Shown here: piece by piece, positions 32,278 through 39,149 of the stretch
Numbering within the stretch: the stretch's first letter is position 1
Layout of the letters: the number at the start of each line of letters is the position of its first letter
Origin: an uncultured Clostridia bacterium
GTDB lineage: Bacteria > Bacillota > Clostridia > Oscillospirales > Ruminococcaceae
Length of the DNA: 64,000 nucleotides
Assembly: GCA_947624745.1 (NCBI GenBank)
Contig: CANQLR010000009.1
Span: 1 to 64,000, forward strand
Reading direction: 5' to 3'
Notes under the pieces: model-generated
The model's database searches: none
What the model was told of the DNA's origin: nothing
Seen by the model: only the letters and a program-made list of their open reading frames with translations
Made by a program: the position numbers and the translations under genes

Positions 32278-33681
32278 ATGAAAAAAATTCTCGCCGCGAT
32301 TCTCTGCGCGGCTGTGCTTTTCGGGATTCTTTCGACTGTCGCTTTTGCCGAGAGCTTACCCGCCCCCACGGCGAAGGCCGACGGCACTTCGGTGACCCTT
32401 ACCTGGAAAAGCGTTTCGGCAGCAAAAAGCTACACCGTATACTTCAAAAAGGCTTCGGCGGATAAATTCGTGAGCCTCGGGAGCTTTAAGTCTACAAAGC
32501 TCAAGGTCAATAAGCTCACCCCGGGGACGGAATATCAGTTTAAAATTAAGACCGATGGGGGAGCCGAGAGCGAAGTCGTGACCGTCAGCCTCTCGGGAAA
32601 AAAGGCGGAAGCAGGGGAGGGGAGCAAGGCCGAAAACACCGGCTTTGAGTCCGCCAAGGACGCCGTCGCGAAGATGGGCGCGGGGTATAATATCGGCAAC
32701 TCGTTCGACTCCTGCGGCTCGTGGCTTCCCAAAAACGCCTCGGTGAAGCAGTTCGAGGAGGCTTGGGGCAACCCGCAGGTCACAAAGGAGCACATCAAGG
32801 CGCTTAAGGCCGCAGGCTTCGGCGCGGTAAGGCTCCCGGTGACATGGAACTACGTCTCCGACTCGAAGGGAAATATCCGCGAGGACTGGCTCGACAGGGT
32901 GCAGGAGGTCGTCGATTGGATCCTTGACGAGGATATGTACTGCATAATTAACGTCCACCACGACACAGGCACCGACGGCTGGATCCACGCCTCGGAGACC
33001 TCATTCAAAAACGGCAAGGCGAAATTCCAAAATTACTGGAAGCAGATCGCCGAGCGGTTCAAGGACTACGGCGAGAAGCTGCTGTTCGAGTCGATGAACG
33101 AGACCCTCAACGACTCTAACGACTGGAACTCGACCAACTCAAAGGACTACGACGTCATCACGAAGTGGCACCAGGTCTTTGTCGACACGGTCAGGGCCTC
33201 GGGTGGCAACAACGCCGAGAGAAACCTCGTCGTTACGACATATGCGAGCTCGAGCAACCCGGATATAATCAACGCGTTTAAGCTTCCCGAGGACACCGCC
33301 GAGGGGCATATGCTCATGGAAGTGCACAACTACGACCCGCAGGGCTTCACCTGGAAGAACGTCGGCTACGCGCCTGAGCGTTCGACCTGGGGCACCGCCG
33401 AGGACAAGAAAAACATGGAAAGATTCATAAACACCCTCAAGACGAAGGCGGATAAGCTCGGTGTTCCGGCGATCGTGGGCGAGTTCAGCTCGGACAACAA
33501 AAACAACGAGGCCGAGCGGGCCGAGCACGCGGAATATATGTATAAGACCGCGCACGACAGCGGAATAGCGGTGTTCTGGTGGGACAACGGCGACGCAAAC
33601 GCCTGCCGGATATTCGACCGAAAGACCGGCGAGATAACCATGCCGAAGATAGTCGAGGCCATCGCCGGCAGCGTGAAGTAA
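32278..33681 (+). CDS. secreted GH5 endo-glucanase with N-terminal Fn3 domain
   Basis: 467 aa. Signal peptide (1-24, cut near AFA), a fibronectin type III domain (about 28-108, GTSVTLTWKSV, LTPGTEYQFKI) and a GH5 barrel (about 130-465). GAGYNIGNSFDS opens the catalytic domain; acid/base E275 lies in FESMNETL and nucleophile E402 in VGEFSS. GH5 enzymes with this start usually cut beta-1,4-glucan, mannan or xyloglucan. No dockerin, CBM or sorting tail, so it is released or held by Fn3. AAGGAGG precedes the ATG. The five-gene surface-protein array follows 300 bases later. Confidence 0.92.
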   Translation: MKKILAAILCAAVLFGILSTVAFAESLPAPTAKADGTSVTLTWKSVSAAKSYTVYFKKASADKFVSLGSFKSTKLKVNKLTPGTEYQFKIKTDGGAESEVVTVSLSGKKAEAGEGSKAENTGFESAKDAVAKMGAGYNIGNSFDSCGSWLPKNASVKQFEEAWGNPQVTKEHIKALKAAGFGAVRLPVTWNYVSDSKGNIREDWLDRVQEVVDWILDEDMYCIINVHHDTGTDGWIHASETSFKNGKAKFQNYWKQIAERFKDYGEKLLFESMNETLNDSNDWNSTNSKDYDVITKWHQVFVDTVRASGGNNAERNLVVTTYASSSNPDIINAFKLPEDTAEGHMLMEVHNYDPQGFTWKNVGYAPERSTWGTAEDKKNMERFINTLKTKADKLGVPAIVGEFSSDNKNNEAERAEHAEYMYKTAHDSGIAVFWWDNGDANACRIFDRKTGEITMPKIVEAIAGSVK

Positions 33682-33980
33682 AAAAGCTTGCGCGAAGTCA
33701 TGCCGCAAAAATTTGCTATGTAAAGGCAAAGACCTTTACGGAAAAATCGCAATATAACGATATTTTCGGACTGTCGCAAAAGCTTGCAATATTGCGCGAA
33801 ATTAGTAAAGGCTTTGACATTTACACGCAAGAAATTATAGCAATTGTACGGAAAATGTATGTAAAGATTGTGCATAATTACACTGCAAAATCGCTTGACA
33901 AAATCGGCAAAATATGAGAAAATAATTAAAGTAGTTTGCGCGTAACAGACTATCAAAAAATGAATTGGAGGATCATAACA
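33682..33980 (+). promoter_or_regulatory. AT-rich upstream region of array gene 1
   Basis: 299 bases without a gene. It contains GTAAAGG-CAAAGA-CCTTTAC near 33717, CGCAATAT and ATATTGCG arms near 33750/33787, and a probable promoter TTGACA (33895-33900), 17 bases, GAAAAT (33918). No clear T-tract terminator follows the GH5 gene. Much more AT-rich than either neighbour. Confidence 0.45.
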
Positions 33981-34628
33981 ATGAAAAAAATTCTTGCAGT
34001 TGTCATAGCCGTTATGATGGTTATGGCGCTCTCCGTAAGTGCTTACGCAGTTACGGTCGATCTCACTCAGGACAACATTGCCGGCAATGACGGCGATTAC
34101 ACCGTCGGCGACAACTCCATCACTTCGAGCGGCACCAGCTTCAGCGTTAAGCTCCCCGAGAACGTTCCCGACGGCGAGACTGTTACCGTCCACATCAAGG
34201 GCTCCTTCAACGGCGACTTCAGAGTCTGGCTTGCCTGCGGCGGCGCTACCTTCTCGTCCGAGCCTCTTTGGAAGGCTTCCGAGCAGGGCGTGACCCCCGG
34301 CGAATTTGATGTTACCTTCGATCTGACTGCCTTCCCGAAGGACGGCACCGGCACCGAGGCGGACTGCATCATGTTCAAGGCTCCTTCCTACGACTCCAAG
34401 CTCGACAACTTCACCCTCACCTACCTCTCTATAAACGGTGATGAGGCTCCCGCTGCTGCCGAGGAACCCGCTGCCGAAGAGCCTGCCGCCGAAGCTCCCG
34501 CCGAGGATGCTCCTGCTGCTGAGGCTGCTCCCGCAGAGACCGCTGCCGCTCCTTCGACCGGTATCGCCCTCATGGTGATTCCAGCCGTAGTTGCCCTTGG
34601 CGCCGTCGCTGTTTCCAAGAAGCACTAA
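33981..34628 (+). CDS. array protein 1: secreted, APSTG-anchored surface protein
   Basis: 215 aa. Signal peptide ending SVSAYA (1-23), ectodomain (about 24-155) of beta-strand character, an Ala/Pro/Glu linker (about 156-192) and a sorting tail APSTG, about 17 hydrophobic residues, SKKH. The ectodomain has one disulfide-capable pair (LACGG, DCIMF) and ends in DNFTLTYLSING, a strand pattern common in jelly-roll carbohydrate-binding modules. ATG 33981 follows TTGGAGGA; the longer track start is not preceded by a site. Glycan binding is inferred from location next to GH5 and strand pattern only. Confidence 0.8.
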   Translation: MKKILAVVIAVMMVMALSVSAYAVTVDLTQDNIAGNDGDYTVGDNSITSSGTSFSVKLPENVPDGETVTVHIKGSFNGDFRVWLACGGATFSSEPLWKASEQGVTPGEFDVTFDLTAFPKDGTGTEADCIMFKAPSYDSKLDNFTLTYLSINGDEAPAAAEEPAAEEPAAEAPAEDAPAAEAAPAETAAAPSTGIALMVIPAVVALGAVAVSKKH

Positions 34629-34645
34629 TTCGGAAAAGATGAAAT

Positions 34646-34673
34646 AAGAGTTCTCGCAAGGGGGCTCTTTTTC
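34646..34673 (+). terminator. terminator of array gene 1
   Basis: AAGAGTTC, loop, GGGGCTCTT, TTTT. The sequence from the stop codon through the stem is nearly the same as after gene 2. Confidence 0.7.
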
Positions 34674-34731
34674 GTTGCCTATAAAAAATTAACGTTTTCG
34701 ACTATTCGTTCTGCCAAATAATTAACTTATA

Positions 34732-34760
34732 TTGACTTTTCCGCGGCAGGGTGGTATAAT
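34732..34760 (+). promoter_or_regulatory. promoter of array gene 2
   Basis: TTGACT, 17 bases ending GGGTGG, TATAAT. The leader then carries CGCGAGATCGCG, a small hairpin near the 5' end. Confidence 0.85.
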
Positions 34761-34810
34761 TTCAGTACAGACGCGAGATCGCGCCAAAAATGAAAACGGA
34801 GGTTTTTAAA

Positions 34811-35497
34811 ATGAAAAGAATTTTTGCAGCTATCGTTGCTGTGATGCTCGTTGCGGCCCTTTCCGTCAACGTTTTCGCAGCCGAGGCTACCGTTACCGGC
34901 CAGTTCAAATGCACCTTTGAACCCAACGATTACGACAGCGCCATCGTTGTCGGCTCGCTCTCCGGCGAGAACATCGAGATCGACCACACCTGGGGCATGG
35001 ACTTCCCCGACATCACTCCTCTTATCGAGACCGTTGCGCCGCTCAGCTCCGTGAAGCACATCGACATCACCATCACCGCGAGCGACGTCACCCCCGATTC
35101 CAAGGTATCCTCTGTCATGTGCGAGATCAAGAAGAACACCCGCGACGGCGAGCAGCTCGTCGACCCCACCCCCGCCTTTGTTGACGGCGCGGTTGTCGCT
35201 TCCTTCGACGTTCCCGCCGACTGCACCAAGGTCGTTCTCAACCCCTACGCCTTCTCTGCCGATTCCGGCGAGATCACCTTCGACCTCACCCTCGTTCTGA
35301 CCGGTGATTTCGAGGCTCCCGCCGCTGCCGAGGAACCCGCTGCCGACGAGCCTGCCGCCGAAGCTCCCGCCGAGGACGCTCCTGCTGCTGAGGCTGCTCC
35401 CGCAGAGACCGCTGCCGCTCCTTCGACCGGTATCGCCCTCATGGTGATCCCCGCCGTAGTTGCCCTTGGCGCTGTCGCTGTTTCCAAGAAGCACTAA
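34811..35497 (+). CDS. array protein 2: secreted, APSTG-anchored surface protein
   Basis: 228 aa. Signal peptide ending NVFA (about 1-21), an ectodomain (about 22-170) unlike the other four, linker and APSTG tail almost identical to protein 1. The ectodomain has two cysteines near its start and centre (FKCTFEP, VMCEIKK) and a third at ADCTKVV, with alternating strands (HIDITITASDV, EITFDLTLVLTG). ATG 34811 behind CGGAGG. An in-frame ATG 21 bases earlier would give MKTEVFK before the signal peptide and overlaps the ribosome site, so it is unlikely. Confidence 0.8.
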   Translation: MKRIFAAIVAVMLVAALSVNVFAAEATVTGQFKCTFEPNDYDSAIVVGSLSGENIEIDHTWGMDFPDITPLIETVAPLSSVKHIDITITASDVTPDSKVSSVMCEIKKNTRDGEQLVDPTPAFVDGAVVASFDVPADCTKVVLNPYAFSADSGEITFDLTLVLTGDFEAPAAAEEPAADEPAAEAPAEDAPAAEAAPAETAAAPSTGIALMVIPAVVALGAVAVSKKH

Positions 35498-35514
35498 TTC
35501 GGAAAAGATGAAAT

Positions 35515-35541
35515 AAGAGCTCTCGCAAGGGGGCTCTTATT
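35515..35541 (+). terminator. terminator of array gene 2
   Basis: AAGAGCTC, loop TCGCAAG, GGGGCTCTT. Differs from the gene 1 stem by C for T at a paired position, keeping pairing. Confidence 0.65.
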
Positions 35542-35601
35542 CATTTTATCGACAAAAATAAACGCGCGGTATTATGCAGAGTGACAAAAATTTGCCTGCT
35601 A

Positions 35602-35630
35602 TTGACTTTTTCGGGGCGGAGTGGTATAAT
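35602..35630 (+). promoter_or_regulatory. promoter of array gene 3
   Basis: TTGACT, 17 bases ending GAGTGG, TATAAT. Strong likeness to the gene 2 promoter. The leader has TTGCGGAACACCGCG, a 5' hairpin. Confidence 0.85.
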
Positions 35631-35686
35631 TTAAACGTAGTTTGCGGAACACCGCGCTAACAAAATGAAAATGGAGGAACATTAGC

Positions 35687-36436
35687 ATGAAAAAGTTTTT
35701 AGCTGCGGCTATAGCCGTCATGATGATTGCTGTAGTCATGGTAACGCCTGTTTCGGCCGTTAATACCGACAACAAGTACATTACCTGCCATTTCTGGTAT
35801 CAGGATACCGCCAACTGGACTTGGATCCAGGCAACCCCCGGTGACGTTCAGGTACCCCTCGGCGAGACCGTTGAGCTCAAGTGGACCGACTTCTCCAACG
35901 TTATGGATCTGCCCACCACCGCCAACATTCAGTTCGGTCTCCAGTTCGACGACGGAACCTTCGACACCGACGGCGACACCTCTACGGTCGCTGTTGAGGT
36001 CTCCGACCTGGTCATAAAGGCCACCGGCTATGACGACGTTACCGTTGCCATCGGCGGCTCCTACACCTATGACCTCGGCCCTCTCGACACCAGCGCGGGC
36101 TACAGCCAGAACCACTGCTTCGTCTTCAACGATGAAGCCACTGCTGCCATCACCGCTGTTGCCGGCTCGGACGCCGCTTCTATCCAGACCTACCTCGCTG
36201 CCATCACCGACGCGACCATGACCCTCACCTACGTTTCCTACAACGGTGAGACTGCCGCTCCCGCTGCTGCCGAGGAACCCGCTGCCGATGAGCCTGCCGC
36301 CGAAGCTCCCGCCGAGGACGCTCCCGCCGCTGAGGCTCCCGCTGAGACCGCCGCCGCTCCTTCGACCGGTATCGCCCTCATGGTGATCCCCGCCGTAGTT
36401 GCCCTTGGCGCCGTCGCTGTTTCCAAGAAGCACTAA
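35687..36436 (+). CDS. array protein 3: secreted, APSTG-anchored surface protein
   Basis: 249 aa, the longest of the set. Signal peptide ending PVSA (about 1-21), ectodomain (about 22-188) rich in Trp, Tyr and Thr near its start (ITCHFWYQDTANWTWIQ), with GDVQVPLGETVELKW and VEVSDLVIKATGYDDVTV strands and a last strand TMTLTYVSYNGE that resembles protein 1. Linker and APSTG tail as in the others. Exposed aromatics of this kind often bind glycan. GGAGG lies 10 bases upstream; a six-codon frame ATG-AAA-ATG-GAG-GAA-CAT-TAG ends one base before the start. Confidence 0.8.
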   Translation: MKKFLAAAIAVMMIAVVMVTPVSAVNTDNKYITCHFWYQDTANWTWIQATPGDVQVPLGETVELKWTDFSNVMDLPTTANIQFGLQFDDGTFDTDGDTSTVAVEVSDLVIKATGYDDVTVAIGGSYTYDLGPLDTSAGYSQNHCFVFNDEATAAITAVAGSDAASIQTYLAAITDATMTLTYVSYNGETAAPAAAEEPAADEPAAEAPAEDAPAAEAPAETAAAPSTGIALMVIPAVVALGAVAVSKKH

Positions 36437-36449
36437 ATCGCTTAATTAA

Positions 36450-36480
36450 AGGCTCCCCCGAAAAAGGGGAGTCTTTTTTT
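36450..36480 (+). terminator. terminator of array gene 3
   Basis: GGCTCCCC, loop, GGGGAGTC, then seven T. Confidence 0.85.
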
Positions 36481-36499
36481 ACAAAAGTTCAAAAAGGTA

Positions 36500-36528
36500 T
36501 TGACTTTTTATCAAAAAAGGTATATAAT
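36500..36528 (+). promoter_or_regulatory. promoter of array gene 4
   Basis: TTGACT, 17 bases, TATAAT. Leader hairpin TTGCGGGTGACCGCG and then ACAAATGAAAATGGAGGA, as before gene 3. Confidence 0.85.
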
Positions 36529-36584
36529 ACTTTCGTAGATTGCGGGTGACCGCGCTAACACAAATGAAAATGGAGGAATTTTCG

Positions 36585-37268
36585 ATGAAAAAAATTTTGG
36601 CTATTGCCATAGCCGTTATGATGGTTATGGCGCTGTCCGTGAGTGTTTATGCCGATACGCTCTTCACTCATGAATTTACCGATGCACACGACGACGGTTG
36701 GTGGGAAGACACCAGCATGAACGGCCTCGGCAGCGATGCTGACCTTATTGCCGCTCTTAAGACCGAAGGCGCTAAGCTCGTTATCTATGCCAGCGCTGAC
36801 GCTGTTCCTACCGAAGACGGCGGCGGATTCCAGTATGGTTTCCAGGACACCGCTACTTGGGTAAACGTTCTTGCTCACTCCAACTTTGCTAACGGCGAAG
36901 GCAACCTCGGCTATGAGTCCGCCGAAGTTGTTGACGGCCAGACCGTTATCGTTATCGACGCCGCCACTTTAATGGCCGCTGCCGATGAGGCCGGTGCCGC
37001 TCTTGCGACCTACAACTGGATCAACGGCGCTTCTGCCGGCGATACCTTCAAGATCGAAGTTGTTACCGGTGATTCCGTTCCCGCCTCTGCCGCTGCTGCC
37101 GAAGAGCCCGCCGCCGAGGAACCCGCTGCCGAAGCTCCCGCCGAGGACGCTCCCGCCGCTGAGGCTGCTCCCGCCGAGACCGCTGCCGCTCCTTCGACCG
37201 GTATCGCCCTCATGGTGATCCCTGCCGTAGTTGCCCTTGGCGCTGTCGCTGTCTCCAAGAAGCACTAA
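36585..37268 (+). CDS. array protein 4: secreted, APSTG-anchored surface protein
   Basis: 227 aa. Signal peptide ending SVYA (about 1-23), ectodomain (about 24-170) with HDDGWWEDTSMNG, VIYASADAVPTEDGGGFQYG and a closing DTFKIEVVTGDSVP strand; linker and APSTG tail as in the set. Strand layout (F.Y.FQD.A.W) and the closing EVVTG resemble protein 5, so 4 and 5 may be a related pair. ATG 36585 follows TGGAGGA. No cysteine in the ectodomain. Confidence 0.8.
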   Translation: MKKILAIAIAVMMVMALSVSVYADTLFTHEFTDAHDDGWWEDTSMNGLGSDADLIAALKTEGAKLVIYASADAVPTEDGGGFQYGFQDTATWVNVLAHSNFANGEGNLGYESAEVVDGQTVIVIDAATLMAAADEAGAALATYNWINGASAGDTFKIEVVTGDSVPASAAAAEEPAAEEPAAEAPAEDAPAAEAAPAETAAAPSTGIALMVIPAVVALGAVAVSKKH

Positions 37269-37282
37269 TTCACAAAACCATG

Positions 37283-37314
37283 AAAGTCCCCTGAAATAAG
37301 GGGACTTTTATTTT
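37283..37314 (+). terminator. terminator of array gene 4
   Basis: AAAGTCCCC (37283-37291), GGGGACTTT (37300-37308), then TATTTT. Confidence 0.85.
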
Positions 37315-37366
37315 GCTGAAAATTCGGGGATTATTTTGTGCAATTTGCTATAATATTGAAACAGGC

Positions 37367-37394
37367 TTGACAAATGGCGAAAAATGTGTAAAAT
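37367..37394 (+). promoter_or_regulatory. promoter of array gene 5
   Basis: TTGACA, 16 bases, TAAAAT. Unlike genes 2-4, it has no GCGG/CCGC leader hairpin. Confidence 0.6.
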
Positions 37395-37443
37395 TAAATA
37401 TGTACTAATATGGTACTCATTATTTGGAATGGAGGATTTTTAC

Positions 37444-38127
37444 ATGAAAAAGATCTTTGCTATCGTCGTAGCCGTCATGATGGTCATGGCTCTTTCCGTC
37501 AGCGTTTTCGCCGAGGAGGTTGTTTATTCAATGACCGAGACTGTCGGCCAGGGCATGGAGAATCTGCCCCTTGCCGACGGCGCTGCGTTCTCGACCGGCG
37601 ACAACGGCGATAACTACGCCCGTATCGCTACCAACTGGGTCGGCGGCGGTTCTGCCTTCAACGACATCGTTGCGGCCGTTCAGACTGCTGACGCCGTTGT
37701 CAGGGTCACCTACACCGGCACCATGACCAAGATCGGTTTCCAGTCCGAGTCGGGCAGCTATGAAATGGTCGACGTCACCGACGTCACCGAGGTCGACGGC
37801 AAGAACGTCGCCATCATCCCCTGCGCCGATATCGTTGCGGCCGCTCCCGTTGCTCTTTCGGGCAGCTTTGGCGGTTGGGCGAACTTCATGATGGACTACA
37901 CCGAGGGCGGTATGCTCTACGGCTTCGAGGTCGTCACCGGCTATGAGGCCGGCGCTGCTGCTCCCGCCGAGGAAGCCGCTCCCGCAGAGGACGCTCCCGC
38001 TGCCGAGGAAGCTCCCGCCGAGGCTCCTGCTGCCGATAACGCTGCCGCTCCTTCGACCGGCATCGCCATCATGGTGATACCCGCCGTCGTGGCTCTTGGC
38101 GCTGTCGCTGTCTCCAAGAAGCACTAA
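37444..38127 (+). CDS. array protein 5: secreted, APSTG-anchored surface protein
   Basis: 227 aa. Signal peptide ending SVFA (about 1-22), ectodomain (about 23-178) with NYARIATNWVGGGSAFNDIV, VVRVTYTGTMTKIGFQ and LYGFEVVTGYE; a shorter Glu/Ala/Pro linker; tail APSTG, IAIMVIPAVVALGAVAV, SKKH. Its linker and tail are the most divergent at DNA level of the five. GGAGG lies 11 bases before ATG 37444. Function as a wall-attached binding protein is inferred from the shared architecture. Confidence 0.8.
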   Translation: MKKIFAIVVAVMMVMALSVSVFAEEVVYSMTETVGQGMENLPLADGAAFSTGDNGDNYARIATNWVGGGSAFNDIVAAVQTADAVVRVTYTGTMTKIGFQSESGSYEMVDVTDVTEVDGKNVAIIPCADIVAAAPVALSGSFGGWANFMMDYTEGGMLYGFEVVTGYEAGAAAPAEEAAPAEDAPAAEEAPAEAPAADNAAAPSTGIAIMVIPAVVALGAVAVSKKH

Positions 38128-38143
38128 GCACCTAAGAAAAAAC

Positions 38144-38174
38144 TCCGGTAGGGGCGACCCTGCCGGAATTTTTT
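38144..38174. terminator. convergent terminator, array gene 5 / proC
   Basis: TCCGGTAGGG, loop GCGA, CCCTGCCGGA, then TTTTTT; AAAAAA on the other side could serve proC. Confidence 0.8.
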
Positions 38175-38180
38175 GTCTAT

Positions 38181-38972
38181 TTACTTGCCGAGTTCATTTG
38201 ATCGCTCCTCGCAGGCCTTTGCGGCTTTTTTGATTATGTCCTCAAAGCCCCGCCCGTCGAGCACCTTTACCGCCTCGACGGTGGTGCCGTTCGGGGTGCA
38301 TATTTTTTTCTTGAGATCAATCGGGGATTCGCTCCCCTCAAGCACCATCTTCGCCGAGCCTAATACAGTCTGCGCGGCGAAGGTCACGGCCTGAGCGGCG
38401 CTCATTCCGGCCTCTTGGGCATACTCCGAAAGCGCCGAAATGAAGGAGTAGACATACGCCGGGCCCGAGCCGGAGACTGCAGTAACGCAGTCAAACAGGC
38501 TCTCCGGCATTATCTCCGCCCGGCCGAAGCTTTCAAATATCTCAAGAACGCGTGAGGTCTCTGCCTCGCCGCAGTTTTTGTTCGGACAGACCGCGCTCAT
38601 TCCCTCGCCGACAAGGGCGGGGGTGTTCGGCATCACGCGGATGATTTTTTTGTCCTCGCCCAAAAGCCCTTCGAGGTAGGAGAGCTTTTTCCCCGCGCAT
38701 ATCGAGACGGCGGCGGAATCGCCCAGAATCGGCCTTAAAACGGGGAGAAGCTCCCCGAGGTCCGCAGGGCGGACGGCGATGATGATGACGTCCGAGCCCT
38801 TTGCCGAGGCCGGATCGCCCGAAACCGCAAAGCCGAGCGATTTAGCGCGCTCTAAAAGCTCGGGAGATCTGTCTATCGCCAAGATTTCCCCGGGGGACAA
38901 AAGTCCCGCCTTTGCGGCCCCCTCGGCGATGGCGGAGCCCATATGTCCGAAGCCGATAACGCTTAATTTCAT
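38181..38972 (-). CDS. proC: pyrroline-5-carboxylate reductase
   Basis: 263 aa enzyme making proline from pyrroline-5-carboxylate with NAD(P)H. N-terminal Rossmann motif VIGFGHMGSAIAEG, RVMPNTPALVGEGM in the middle, and C-terminal signature FDCVTAVSGSGPAYVYSF with TVEAVKVL. GGAGG lies 7 bases before ATG 38972, so the Met two codons upstream in the track is less likely. A single-gene unit; proA and proB are not in the window. Confidence 0.95.
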   Translation of the reverse strand: MKLSVIGFGHMGSAIAEGAAKAGLLSPGEILAIDRSPELLERAKSLGFAVSGDPASAKGSDVIIIAVRPADLGELLPVLRPILGDSAAVSICAGKKLSYLEGLLGEDKKIIRVMPNTPALVGEGMSAVCPNKNCGEAETSRVLEIFESFGRAEIMPESLFDCVTAVSGSGPAYVYSFISALSEYAQEAGMSAAQAVTFAAQTVLGSAKMVLEGSESPIDLKKKICTPNGTTVEAVKVLDGRGFEDIIKKAAKACEERSNELGK

Positions 38973-39085
38973 AAACATTCCTCCGAATTTCCGGGCAAAT
39001 TTCAGAGCCCGGCATTTTTATATCTACAGTTTATCACAACCGGGGAGGATTTTCAAGAAAAAAGATAAAAATTACGTGAAAACGA

Positions 39086-39114
39086 TTGATTTTTTTCGGA
39101 TATTTTAGTACAAT
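39086..39114 (+). promoter_or_regulatory. promoter of the hemicellulase operon
   Basis: TTGATT, 17 bases, TACAAT, 36 bases before the GH3 ATG. TGAAAACGATTGA overlaps the -35 box and partly matches catabolite-response or LacI-type operators; this is suggestive only. Confidence 0.6.
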
Positions 39115-39149
39115 GTTATTATGAATATTATGCTTAGGAGGTATAAAAA

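Noticed and set aside
33366-34625. 419-aa minus-strand ORF, and similar Gly/Ser-rich minus ORFs across the surface-protein array
   Set aside because: They are the complement of the Ala/Pro/Glu linker codons, lack ribosome sites, and repeat because the linker repeats. The plus-strand genes have promoters, signal peptides and terminators.
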